From positions 1,240,001 through 1,304,000 of the forward strand of contig JAETXT010000004.1 of the NCBI GenBank assembly GCA_019188255.1: a stretch of DNA of 64,000 bases, given 5' to 3'. The stretch is from Verticillium longisporum. Its lineage: Eukaryota > Ascomycota > Sordariomycetes > Glomerellales > Plectosphaerellaceae. This document shows positions 11,301 to 21,628 of this stretch, one piece after another (positions within the stretch are counted from its first letter, which is position 1; each line of letters starts with the position of its first letter). Both the position numbers and the translations under genes were made by a program. The notes under the pieces were generated by a model. That model made no database searches. It worked only from the letters and a program-made list of their open reading frames with translations, and had not been told where the DNA came from.

Positions 11301-13446
11301 CCTCTTCAGGGTGGTAACGGGAAGCGAGAGTCACATACATAAGGGCTGGAGACACGTGAGTGGGACAGATTCGCCTCGCTCTTCAACACTGACCAACTTG
11401 CGCAATACAGGTCATCCGTATCTGGCTCAACTTGTTTGTCAACTCGTTGATGCCTGCACCGTCCGTCGCCGATTCTAGACTTGCAGTTATTCCTGCCATT
11501 CCTCTTCAAAACCCGTCTCAAGTCATTGATCGAGCTTCCAAAACAGCAGAAACGGGGTTCTTCTCAGCATTTACGTCGTACATCTCTAGCTATGCAGCTG
11601 ATGACCCCCAGAGCCGTCAGACGAAGAATTGGAGAGCACCCTTTGCTCTGTCGACTGTGTGAACTCGTGTCACATGGCGACTGTTTTTGCCAACATAACG
11701 TAAGACACAAGACATGCTTGGCTGTATGTATGACTGACATGCTGCTAGCGAGCTAGGTGCTTCTGAGCTGGCGCACTTGGTTGATGGCCTGATCAGCTCA
11801 CTGCCAGAAGAGCCGAATCCTGCAGTCATAACCGTCAAATCGGATCATGTGCCTACTGCGCCTCAGCTCGAACCAAAACTTGGCACCTTGTCGTATGACC
11901 CAGCTATGGTTTTCTCACTGGAGTTGATGACAGGACTCGCCCTGCGCGACCAAGAGACTCTGCAGGTTCTTGGAAAGCAAGTCATGGACACTTTGCAAGC
12001 CATCTTGCGGGATGCCAACCAGTATCATGCAATGATTGTCTCAAGAACGTCCTTCTACCTCCTCACTCTCCTTCACGCAACCCATGTATGTCACAATCCT
12101 AATATCCATAGGGTGGAGTTATCTTAGTCTCTGGTGTATACTCTACTGATGCTTCAAGCTGCAGACCCTGGACTACGTTAACATCCCAGTCCTACTGCAC
12201 ACCATCTCCAACTTCCCCAAGGACACGCTTGCCAAGTCATCCGTGATGCTCATTCAGGGGCTGAAACTCTGCGTTGTCGAACCGGGTCCTCTTAGGAATG
12301 AGATAATGACTTCGCCTGATTTCTGGTCCATCATGCGAGCCCTGGCCGGAAGATACGATTCGGCAGCTGTCGTATTTGATCTTCTCGAACGGGGGTGCAC
12401 CGGCGTACCTCCTGCGATAATGGCAGATAACTACGAGGCGGCGCTCCTCTTGCTCGGCGACTTTGCATCTGCAGCTGGACGCGCTGTCCTTGCGGAAAGA
12501 AAACAAGAGCAAAGACCCCGGAAGTCCCGTGACTCTGAGCGTGAGCCACCGAGGTAAGTGCGTCCAAAATGTGATGTGGGCTGTCTCTAATATTAGGAAA
12601 AAGTGATACTGTAACCAGAGGCATAAGGTCTATCACAACAATGTACAACATGACAAGCCGGATTCCTGAACTCATGAAACAATCTCACCTAGAAAGCAGG
12701 GAAGGTAAGCTGCACACCATTGCCCTAGTAAATGGCTGAGTTAACTCGTTTATAGCTTGGTCGGCGTATTGGCTACCCATCTTCCAAGCTATGACAACTC
12801 AATGCACCAACCCATGCCGGGACGTTCGACTCCTGGCTTTCACCTCACTACAGCGATCTTTATTGTCACCTGACGTGACTTGCAGCGACCACCAGGAGTG
12901 GACAGCGATTTTTGGCGAAGTCTTATTTCCCTTGATCCATCGTCTCTTGAAGCAGGAGGTATTCACCTCCGATCGAGATGGCATGGGTGAGATGAGAGTT
13001 CAGTCATCATCACTGCTTTGCAAGGTCTTCCTGCAATACCTTGTCCTTCTATCTACTTGGGACGGCATGCCTGACCTGTGGTTGGAGATCATTGATATCA
13101 TGGATCGCTTAATGAACAGCGGGCAGGGTGACAGTTTGGTAAGCGATCCATGCGAACACGCTGAGGCTGGCAGTAACTTTGCTAACATTCTGGACAGGAG
13201 GAGGCTGTCCGTGAAAATCTAAAGAATGTTATACTCTTCATGTCAAGCAGTGGCTTTCTTGTTGCACCGAGTCAGGATGCTTCTAAGGAGACGCTGTGGA
13301 ATGAGACATGGAATAGGATTGATCGATTTGTTCCCGATCTAAGACGCGATCTAGCTCTCGACGAGCCAAGGGCAGATGGCGGGGATGAGGGGGCTGTGGT
13401 CGCCACCTCGACCGCAGAGCAGAGCAGTGACCACCCGCAAGCATAG
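8308..13446 (+). CDS. GEA1: GBF1/Gea-family Arf guanine-nucleotide exchange factor (Sec7 domain), one apparent frameshift
   Basis: Eight exons: 8308-8761, 8816-11355, 11411-11699, 11749-12085, 12165-12553, 12619-12704, 12756-13138, 13198-13446. The predicted length is about 1,575 aa if one base is restored in exon 3, normal for fungal Gea proteins. Domain order: DCB region from about residue 50 (VDPVFLVISEC, then MQDNPLMAGFGRLR), HUS region from about 385 with its NYDCD box near 575, Sec7 domain about 655-850 with the glutamate finger in FRLPGEAPLIERI, then HDS regions. It activates Arf1 at the cis-Golgi for COPI coat recruitment and is the brefeldin A target class. The first 8761/8816 intron is in frame and easily missed. 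All phases agree except exon 3, whose 289 nt need one more base, explained by the C run at 11605-11609. The start is uncertain: 8308 is simply the first in-frame ATG. Confidence 0.88.
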
Positions 13447-14052
13447 TTAGGAATGAATGCATGCATGTGATGAGCGGGTTAAAGTACATTCGGCGTTTAG
13501 GCTTGTTGGAGACTCAAATACACAGCATTGCTCATTATCAACTTGCCTGCCCATGAGCATTCCCATGCATACACACAGTTCATGGCCCTGGGAAACTATT
13601 TGTATGCCCTGTGTAGTGATATGGCTCACGACTAAGTCACTGATTTATGTGCCCAGTCTCTTTCTGGTCCCGTGTAGGACCAAACTTGCCTTGCTGTGGC
13701 TTAGAGGAAAAATTCCTTTGTAGGGACTGCCAGACACAGGTAGAATTAGTTTGAACCAACGAGAACTCTTTATAAACATAACGACCAGGACTGTGCGTGT
13801 TCCTATGTATTCAATATACCAAGGGTACCTAGGTAGGGAGAGATAATGGCTGGATAGCCTAATACACTGGCTGATACATTTATGTGATGCATATAAGTGA
13901 GCGTGGTAAGGTATCTTAACCCACTTAAGTAGCTAGCGACGCGTCATGTCGCAATGAACCTTTCCCGCTCAGCATCCCACTGGACCATTCTGCACACTTC
14001 CCACCAACCACTACTGCCGGCCTTAGAGCTGGACATCAGACTCTCTTTCAAA
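13447..14052. other. Intergenic, Gea 3' end to RRM-gene promoter
   Basis: About 600 bp between co-directional genes. It contains a GTACCTAGGTAGG-like CCTAGG palindrome near 13825. No coding potential recognised on either strand. Confidence 0.5.
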
Positions 14053-14908
14053 ATGGCATCCGGCCCTTCAATTGCCACGTACGTGTCATTGCACTCCGAC
14101 ACGTCTGGCATTGGGCTCGCTGGCTGACCCGTGCTTCAGGGTGTACGTTCGCAATCTCGAGGAACGAGTCAAGATTGATGTCTTGAAGGAATCGCTCCTC
14201 CAGATTTTCTCCGAGTACGGAAATGTACTCGAGATCATTGCCAAAACCAACCTGAAGTCAAAGGGCCAGGCTTTCATCGTGTTCGACGATGCGGATTCAG
14301 CACAGAATGCCATTGACGAAGTCCAGGGCTTCCAGCTGTTCGACAAGCCAATGCAAGTTGCGTTGGCTAAGACTAGGAGCGATGCGACAGTGAAAACGCA
14401 AGGTAGCGAGGAAGATTTTGAAGCGCATAGACGTCGCAGGCTGGCAGAGAAAGGTGAGCTCCAAACGTACCACACCAGTATATGTTGCCTGCTGATGGAT
14501 GTTGTAGATAAAAAACGAGCCCTCGAGGCTGCCGAAGAACAGAAGCGCATGCAGCGCTCTGGTGCTGGCGCCGCAACTGACGCCGCAGGTCGACCAGCTA
14601 AGGCGGCGAGGGGTGCAGGCCTCAAGTCGAGCAACCCAGCTGCGTCTTCCGTAGTGCCCGACGAGTATTTGCCACCAAACAAGATCTTGTTCATCCAGAA
14701 TCTCCCGGAGGACTTCGATATCGAAGCATTGACAGACATTTTTGGTCGTTTTGATGGCTTCCGAGAAGTGAGACTGGTCCCTGGGAGACGGGGCATTGCG
14801 TTTGTCGAATATGATGGCGAGCAAGGGGCTATCACAGCCAAGGAAAACACTGCCGGCATGGTGCTTGGGGAATCGAGCACCATCAAGGTAACCTACCAGC
14901 GACAGTAG
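14053..14908 (+). CDS. U1A/U2B''-type snRNP protein with two RRMs
   Basis: Three exons: 14053-14078, 14140-14453, 14508-14908; introns of 61 and 54 nt; 246 aa. The first exon encodes only MASGPSIAT, with phase 2 across the junction. RRM1 (about residues 8-90) shows RNP2 as VYVRNL and RNP1 as KGQAFIVF, with the family loop KTNLKSKGQ. A charged Arg/Lys/Ala-rich linker follows (RRRRLAEKDKKRALEAAEE). RRM2 (about 165-245) starts ILFIQNLPEDFDI. This layout is that of the SNF/U1A/U2B'' family (yeast Mud1 and Msl1), which bind U1 or U2 snRNA stem-loops. Which of the two it serves cannot be decided from the sequence. It converges on VMA8, the stops 210 bp apart. Confidence 0.88.
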
Positions 14909-15118
14909 AATCAACCCCGAAATTTGCATCACTACTCACGTTTGAATGGCAATGGTTCTTATAGTGCTTTCATCCTAGGTATCGAGACAAGTGTCGGGCC
15001 AGTCAGACCTGCTATCGCTCATACCTGTCCGCATCCGTGTCCTGCTAGCCTGGGTGGTCCTTATACCTCATCGAATCAGTCCCGCACCAGCATGCTCCTC
15101 GTGGCACGTCTCCGTATC

Positions 15119-16250
15119 CTAAAAAATGACGTCGTTGTCCTCCTCGGCGGCTAGCAAGTCAGTAGGGCCGTCGTCCACCTTGTCATTCTGTCCGGTCTTG
15201 CTTAGCGCAGCTTCTCTCTTCGCCTTCATTTCCGCATCAGCCGCAGCGGTGTCTCTTTGTTTCTTTCCTGCAACCTTTTTCAGGCGATAGAACTCTTCTC
15301 TGTCCAGTTCATCGAGCTCGGAATTGATGTCTGCGATTCGGTCAGGCAAAAAAAAAACGGGAGGGGATTATCGGCACACCAACATTTGATCGTGTTTTCG
15401 GTGCGTGGGATGATAACATGTTCACTGCCAACGGTCAGCAACTCGACGTCGGTGGAACGTGCAAACTGGGAGTCTTACATTGCATTTACTGTTCATAAGT
15501 TAGTTGGGTATCACATTGCACGGGTGGGAGAACACATACCTCGACGGTTGACAACCTTGATCACCTCATCGAGGATCACGAAAGCAGTTTGTAGGCTGGC
15601 TAACTCGACAAGGGCCTCCACAGCACGAGCATAGGTTTCGCGGCAACGCTGAACTTGTTGGCCGCCCTTGCCGAGGCCAGTGAGTCCAAAGTCGTTGTTC
15701 CCTTCAGTGACGTAACTTTCGAAGGTCGGCAGAAGCACTCCAGAAACGTTCTCCTGCTTGGTGCGAACACGAAAGCGCGCTGACCTCGCGGACTCCTGGA
15801 TCTGGTACCCAATGTCGCCCCCGACGGCGTATGTGACTTCTGCGAGCGAGAAAGACGCAATCTGCATTACGCGACCCATTTTACGCTTGGCTTCGTCAAT
15901 TCGTCTTGTGATCTCTGGTGTTGTCAGATGATATTAGCAATCGAATCAGGGAAAATAGCAGACTTGGTAAACTAACCCCGAAAACGCCTAGGATAGTCAT
16001 AAGTTAGTAGAATACTTGGTTGAGTAGCGGAAATGCATACGTACTTCGTGAGGGCCTCGCTCTTCCGCTTCAGCAAGCTGTGACCCGTCTCTGCACCCTT
16101 CAGCTTCGCCTTCATCAGACCCAGCGACTGCCGGGTTGGGAACACAGCCTCCCGATCCTGTCATGGTGAACAAAGATATCAGCAAGAGTGTCACTGCTGA
16201 CATCAGTTCCAACAACAGCAGCATGATATACATACGGCGGCACCCGACAT
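15119..16250 (-). CDS. VMA8: V-type H+-ATPase subunit D (seven exons, two micro-exons)
   Basis: Minus-strand exons: 16250-16236, 16157-16045, 15987-15977 (11 nt), 15914-15540, 15488-15479 (10 nt), 15424-15384, 15330-15119. The phases add to 259 codons (258 aa); the yeast protein is about the same size. The spliced protein reads MSGAA, then DREAVFPTRQSL, TKRFREITRRIDEAKRKMG, YAVGGDIGYQIQESARSA, VVNRRVNAIEHVIIPRTENT, YINSELDELDREEFYRLKKV and ends NDVIF, colinear with known subunit D. Subunit D is the central rotor stalk of the V1 sector and couples ATP hydrolysis to proton pumping into vacuole, Golgi and endosomes. Automatic gene finders are likely to mis-predict it because single open frames cover only exons 4 and 7. 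Confidence 0.95.
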
Positions 16251-16854
16251 GATGGTAGGGTTTGGTATAGGATACTGGAGAGCTGGAAGGTGGCGGAGTA
16301 ATGGCACAGCTCAAGACACACAGGGTCCAAGCCTTGGATCAATCTTAAAGCTGCAGTGCAAAAGATCAGGGCCAGAGAAGGTTCGAGCGGGTGTCGGGCG
16401 ACAGCAGTGTCGAGGTTCTAGTACAGGATGACGATACCCTGTCACATAACTACCGTCGACATCAGACCTAGCTCGATGGCCATCCTAGGTAATCAGAATT
16501 GAGATACCGTTCAACCGGGTTAGTAGCTGCCTATCGAAGTGCTGGTGGGTGCCATAGCTTGCATATGCATGTTATATAATTAAACGGGGTTGTGTTCAAC
16601 TTTAACATTTCCTGGTTTATTCCCCAACACAGCACGTCCGTGGGACGATCGACAACCCCGAATGCGCCTTCGGTTAACTAGACTGGCTGAGCTCTTCTTA
16701 CAACAGCAACGCCAGATTACGACGTCGAATTGCGCCTTGTCGACCACGAGTGACTCCGGCATTCAATCCGCGGCTTCCCAGCCGTTAGAACGAACTGCGC
16801 TTTTCCACCCAACCTAGGGCGACCAATGGCTTCGTAGCCGTCACTTGTGTCAAC
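16251..16854. promoter_or_regulatory. Divergent promoter region between VMA8 and SYF1
   Basis: About 600 bp shared upstream region of two divergently transcribed housekeeping genes. A CCAAT pentamer occurs at 16823-16827, 28 bp before the SYF1 ATG, and a CCTAGG-type palindrome near 16483. No gene recognised. Promoter role is inferred from the head-to-head arrangement only. Confidence 0.4.
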
Positions 16855-19434
16855 ATGCCGGCGCTCACGGTCATCAACGGTGGTCGCGTCCGCTCTGACA
16901 TGAACCTTGTAGTAAGTCTTTCATCTAGGCACTGTCTGTTTGCTAGCTGACAGAAAATAACTACTCCAGGCAGACGAGGACTCAGTTTACGAACAGGACA
17001 TACTCCGAAACAGTGGGAGCACTAAGCCATGGCTGGCATACATCCAATTCAAGCTGCAACATGGCACGATTCATGAACAAGCCTTCGTCTTTGAAAGAGC
17101 CTGCCTGCAGCTCCCGAGGTCCTATAAGTTATGGAAGATGGTGAGCCTACATGATGGTATGAAAGTCAACATCCTGCTTACCCAAGAGCACAGTATCTCG
17201 AGTTCCGCGTCAAACACGTCAGTCGTTTGAATGCCGCTATTTTCGCTGCCGAATATCGCAAGGTTAACGCCCTTTTCGAACGCTCTTTGATCTTACTCAA
17301 CAAGATGCCTCGTGTATGGGAGCTTTATCTCAAGTTTCTGCTTCGACAACCCTTGGTGTCAAACACTCGACGTGCGTTCGACCGTGCATTACGCGCGCTA
17401 CCTGTCACCCAACACTCGCGCATCTGGAGACTTTACAGGCCTTTTGCCAACTCACTCTCAGGCATCAGCGCAGTAAAGATCTGGCGGCGGTACATACAGA
17501 TCCATCCTGAAGATACTGAAGACTTCATCGAACTATTGGTTCAGGTTGGCCTCTACACCGAAGCTGTCAAGAAATACATCAACATCTTGAACAACACTCG
17601 CTTCATCAGCAAGCATGGCAAAGGCCATTTCGAACTTTGGAGTGAAATGGTGGACCTAATCGTTGACCATGCTACTGAGATACTTACGGGTCATGAAACC
17701 GGTATCGATGTTGAGCGCATCATCAGAAGCGGCATCGCACGGTACGCTGATCAACGAGGCAAGCTTTGGTGTGGTTTGGCCACGTATTGGATCAGACGTG
17801 GAAGCTTCGAGCGCACAAGGGACGTATTTGAAGAAGGTATCGTAACAGTCATGACTGTTCGGGATTTCACCATGATCTTCGACTCATACATCGAGTTCGA
17901 AGAGTCGGTTATCGGGGCGTTGATGGAGGTTGCCTCCAATCGAGCTGCGAAAGGCGTTGTGGATGAGGATGCGGACTTTGAACTTGATATTCGGATGTTA
18001 AGATTTGAACAGCTCATGGACCGCAGGCCGTTTCTACTAAACGACGTACTTCTCCGCCAAAATCCGAACAATGTCCTCGAGTGGGAGAAGCGAATCGCAC
18101 TCTGGGGTGACAATAAGCAGGAAGTTGTCCAGACATACACCGCCGCTATTGCTGCCATACAACCGAAAAAGGCAGTTGGCTCGTTTTATCAGCTCTGGGC
18201 TGGCTACGCCAAATTCTATGAGCGCGGTGGCGACATGCGCAACGCCCGCATCATTGCAGAGAAGGCGGTCAAGGTGCCTTTCCGATCTGTCGCGGAGCTT
18301 GCCGATATGTGGATTGAATGGGCTGAGATGGAGCTGCGGAACGACAACTTTGATGACGCAGTCCGCATCATGGCGAAAGCTGTTCAGGCGCCTAAACGGT
18401 CGACTGTCGATTACTTTGACGAAACGCTGTCGCCTCAACAGCGTGTACACAAGAGCTGGAAGCTGTGGAGCTTCTATGTCGATCTTGTTGAAAGCGTTGG
18501 CTCGTTGGACGATACAAAAAAGGTTTACGAAAGAATCTTTGAGTTGCGCATCGCAACTCCCCAAACTGTCGTTAATTACGCAAACCTCTTGGAGGAGCAC
18601 GAATACTACGAAGAATCGTTCAAGATCTATGAACGCGGGCTGGACCTCTTCAGCTACCCGGTTGCTTTCGAGCTCTGGAATATGTATCTTACCAAGGCTG
18701 TCGACCGTAAGATTGGCATTGAGCGTCTTCGTGACCTCTTCGAACAGGCCGTTGAGGATTGTCCACCGAAGTTTGCCAAGACGATTTATCTCATGTACGG
18801 CAACTTGGAGGAGGAGCGGGGTCTTGCAAGACATGCCATGCGCATATACGAACGAGCCACACGGGCTGTTGCCGATGAAGACCGCGCCGGAATGTTCAAC
18901 TTCTACATTACCAAATCGGCCTCCAACTTCGGCTTGCCATCAACTCGTCCTATTTACGAAAGGGCCATATCATCGTTGCCAGACACGGAAGCACGAGATA
19001 TGTGCATGAAATTTGCAGATATGGAAAAGCGACTCGGAGAAATTGATCGAGCAAGGGCAATTTATGGTCACGCATCGCAATTCTGTGACCCTCGCACAAG
19101 CCCAGAATTCTGGACCAAGTGGGAGTCGTTTGAGGTCCAGCATGGCAACGAGGACACGTTCAAGGAGATGCTTCGTATCAAGAGGAGCGTGCAGGCTCAG
19201 TTCAATACAGACGTCAGCTTCATTGCGTCACAGGCCCTAGCTCGCAGCCAGCGAAGACCGGAGGACGCTGCAGACGCAGATGCGGCCGATGCAATGGTTG
19301 CATTGGAACGCCAGGCGAGGGCGCCTGCAGGCTTTGTAGCTGCTACCGATGGTCCTACAGTTTCTGGGGCTGATGACGACGAAACTGCAGCAGCCAACCC
19401 CGATGCCATCGATATTGATGATGCGGACGAGTGA
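16855..19434 (+). CDS. SYF1: Pre-mRNA-splicing factor Syf1 (HAT-repeat protein, NineTeen complex)
   Basis: Three exons: 16855-16911, 16970-17140, 17194-19434; introns of 58 and 53 nt; 822 aa. The start ATG 16855 gives MPALTVINGGRVRSDMNLV, which splices in phase 0 to ADEDSVYEQDILRNSGS, the typical Syf1 N-terminus. The rest is an array of HAT (half-a-TPR) repeats, visible as recurring W..Y..FE/ER.....P patterns (e.g. PRVWELYLKFLLRQPL, SYKLWKMYLEFRVKHV, TSPEFWTKWESFEVQHG). The C-terminus is acidic (DAIDIDDADE). Syf1 (human XAB2) scaffolds the Prp19-associated complex on the activated spliceosome. Length and repeat content are normal. Confidence 0.95.
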
Positions 19435-19487
19435 TAGCAACTTGCAACTTGGCATTGATTGCTAGACAAAATACAAGGCAGCGTTGT

Positions 19488-19532
19488 TGCAGCGTGTGCA
19501 GCGTGTGCAGCGTGTGCAGCGTGTGCAGCGTG
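19488..19532. repeat. 9-bp tandem repeat, five perfect copies
   Basis: The unit TGCAGCGTG is repeated five times without mismatch (45 bp), 53 bp after the SYF1 stop and inside the short convergent interval before the small minus-strand gene. Probably a minisatellite in one or both 3' UTRs; the unit length is a multiple of three, but no open gene uses it. Confidence 0.95.
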
Positions 19533-19669
19533 GTAATGCTCGCTGCAGACAACGGGTTGCCGAAACGAGACAATAAATGATACTGGGGGGTCGTGTACAC
19601 ATAACAACAATCCTTGCGGACTTCGCAGCTGCAACCGCCAACTAGTGACTTCAATCAATGGCCAGGGTC

Positions 19670-20060
19670 TCAGTGCTTGGCATCGGCCTTTCCGTAACCT
19701 TTCTCTGTGTGTTTCTCGTGGAAGCCACTGGCATAGTTTCGGTCGACGTGACCATCCCGGGAGCCGGGTGTTGCGTAAATTGAACCCTTGCGTTTCTGGA
19801 AACGGCTCGGGGGGACCTTCGAAGCATCTACCCGGCGTGTCAGCAAACAAGTGAGTAACAGCAATCTGAGCGGCCGTTGCCGGCCATGCCGTACCCCATT
19901 CATCGGTGCTTGCACGTCTGTCAGACGGCGATGACGATAAGGCTGGGGGGCTACCAGCGCTGGAATCAATAGCACTCTGGTCCATCTGTAGCTTGATGGC
20001 TTGGGGCGATGAGCTTCCCATTCTTTCTTGATCTATTTCTTTCCCGGCCGATTGGGCCAT
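19670..20060 (-). CDS. Small conserved-looking fungal protein, 107 aa, function unknown
   Basis: Two exons on the minus strand: 20060-19895 and 19827-19670, with a 67-nt intron (19828-19894; GCTGAC branch site and TAG acceptor). Phase 1 joins ...RASTDEW to DASKVPPSRFQKRKGSI. The N-terminal half is polar and Ser/Pro-rich, likely disordered. The C-terminal half is rich in Lys, Gly, Tyr and His (IYATPGSRDGHVDRN, then YASGFHEKHTEKG) and ends KADAKH. The composition and precise splicing suggest a real gene; I recall similar short uncharacterised fungal proteins but cannot name a family. No signal peptide or membrane segment. Confidence 0.7.
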
Positions 20061-20464
20061 GGTTAGCCGGCTGCAACGCAGTGCACAGAGTCCACGGGAT
20101 GGAGGGCGGGTTGCTAACTGTTCATGGTGTTATCTGAAAGGTGGTGCAAGTGTGGATGTAGTGAGATGTTAGGACAAGGAGGCGAGTGAGGATGGTTTGT
20201 TTTACTGTAGTAATGATATCTGGGCGAACGGTATTGATAAGGTCAAGTGTGAGGAGGTAGTGTTTAAGGGATGGGGCAGGATGTTTGGGAGCGGCGGCGA
20301 TGGGATATTTAAGTCGCCTGAGCACGCCAAAGTACCCAAGGTAGGAAGGAGGACTAAGTTGTAGCTGATCGGATGCGGGGTTGTCTATAGCCTCACACCT
20401 TCCTCCCTGACCTGTCATGCGTTGTACCTACGCTTTTGACCCTACCTTTTCCAGACTCGACATC

Positions 20465-20670
20465 ATGGCTGAGGGGGGCACTGCACAGCCCGCTCAGGTA
20501 ATATGATAAAGGCCTTCTCGCCTCAATCGTTCGGCATGTTCTGAATTACCTACCAAGTTTTGCATCATCACCAGGCATGCTTGGGGATTCGCTTGCAGCA
20601 GGACGAGTTGTCACACTTAATGGCGCTGGTGCGGTTACCATATCTGAGCACAAGCACCAGCGACCCATAA
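20465..20670 (+). CDS. Possible tiny two-exon ORF (42 aa), uncertain
   Basis: An ATG in fair context at 20465 opens MAEGGTAQPAQ, followed by a GTAATA donor; joining 20465-20497 to 20575-20670 across a 77-nt GT-AG intron gives 42 aa ending at TAA. It is divergent from the 107-aa gene. No family similarity seen; the exon boundaries may be wrong or this may be the 5' end of a transcript with more exons. Reported only because the splice sites are credible. Confidence 0.25.
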
Positions 20671-21628
20671 GTGTTTGGGGAAAATGTACCAGGTACACTG
20701 AGATCCTGCTGGTGGCTGTCGTTCGACCAGCATCTCATCCTACCTACATGTGGTGAAGGGGGGCTGACACCGCGTTGCAATTGACGTCACATGGCGGCGG
20801 AGAGCTGCCTCCCAAATGAGTAATGGAAGAAGGCGTGGTGAATGGGAGATGGCCGCTTACCCAGCTCGCAGATCGCCTCACCCAAGAACGGTTTGCATAT
20901 CATGTGAAGCTTAGGCTCTTTCGAGCTGCGTCCGCGGGCAGTTTCCGAGAGGCTCTGTCACGGCCTGCCGCTCGTCGAGCTATGGTGGCCCCATGACCCA
21001 TCACACGCCAGCTTCCCGCACCACCTGCCTTTGTCTGCCGATACATCATCGTCTCCAAGTTCCCCCACAAGCTCGCCCCGCCTGGCAGATGCTGCATGCT
21101 AAGCTTTGAGCGTCGGCAAGTAAAGCACCCAGCTCAGTGGTCAGCACAGGTTAGCGCTGCTCTCGCGCCACTAGAGTGACTTCACAACGATCGGGTGTCC
21201 AGCCGACCAATGCCGGTTGATGAGGGCGCATCTTGAAGTGTATGCGTAATGTTCCTCGAGGTAGAGAGCGTGCGACACAACGAATGGAGTACGCAGTATC
21301 CAAGCGGCCAAGCCTCCTCGAGAATGTCTGGTGACTAGTCAGCCACAATAGGCCTAGATCGAGCAGACCCACATATATTCGCCACCCTCCAACCCCTAAC
21401 GGTTACTTGCTGGGCTGGTCAGTGTAGCCAGCCGTACTGGCTCTCTTAGGTAGGTACCTACCTAGGTACCTATTAGGCACACGCCCACAGCCCGTTGCCT
21501 ACCCATTCCCTCACACAGGACCTGTGCGCTTAGTTGGCGGCGGGCACACGTAGAGTGGAACTGTTCAAAGGGCTCAAAACCCACTCGCATAACGATGCGT
21601 CAGAGGACAAGACAGGAAGGGACATGTC
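20671..21628. other. Intergenic with palindromic CCTAGG cluster
   Basis: About 950 bp with no recognisable gene upstream of CCA1. Between 21447 and 21474 there is a dense run of TAGGTA/TACCTA units forming overlapping palindromes around CCTAGG, about 155 bp before the CCA1 start. It may be a regulatory or structural element of the CCA1 promoter. Confidence 0.5.

Noticed and set aside
8402..13188. Many open frames antisense or out of frame to Gea, SYF1 and FIG4
   Set aside because: Shadows of real coding exons; none has independent features.
20568..20780. 70-codon minus-strand frame opposite the tiny two-exon ORF
   Set aside because: No family signal; equally likely by chance.
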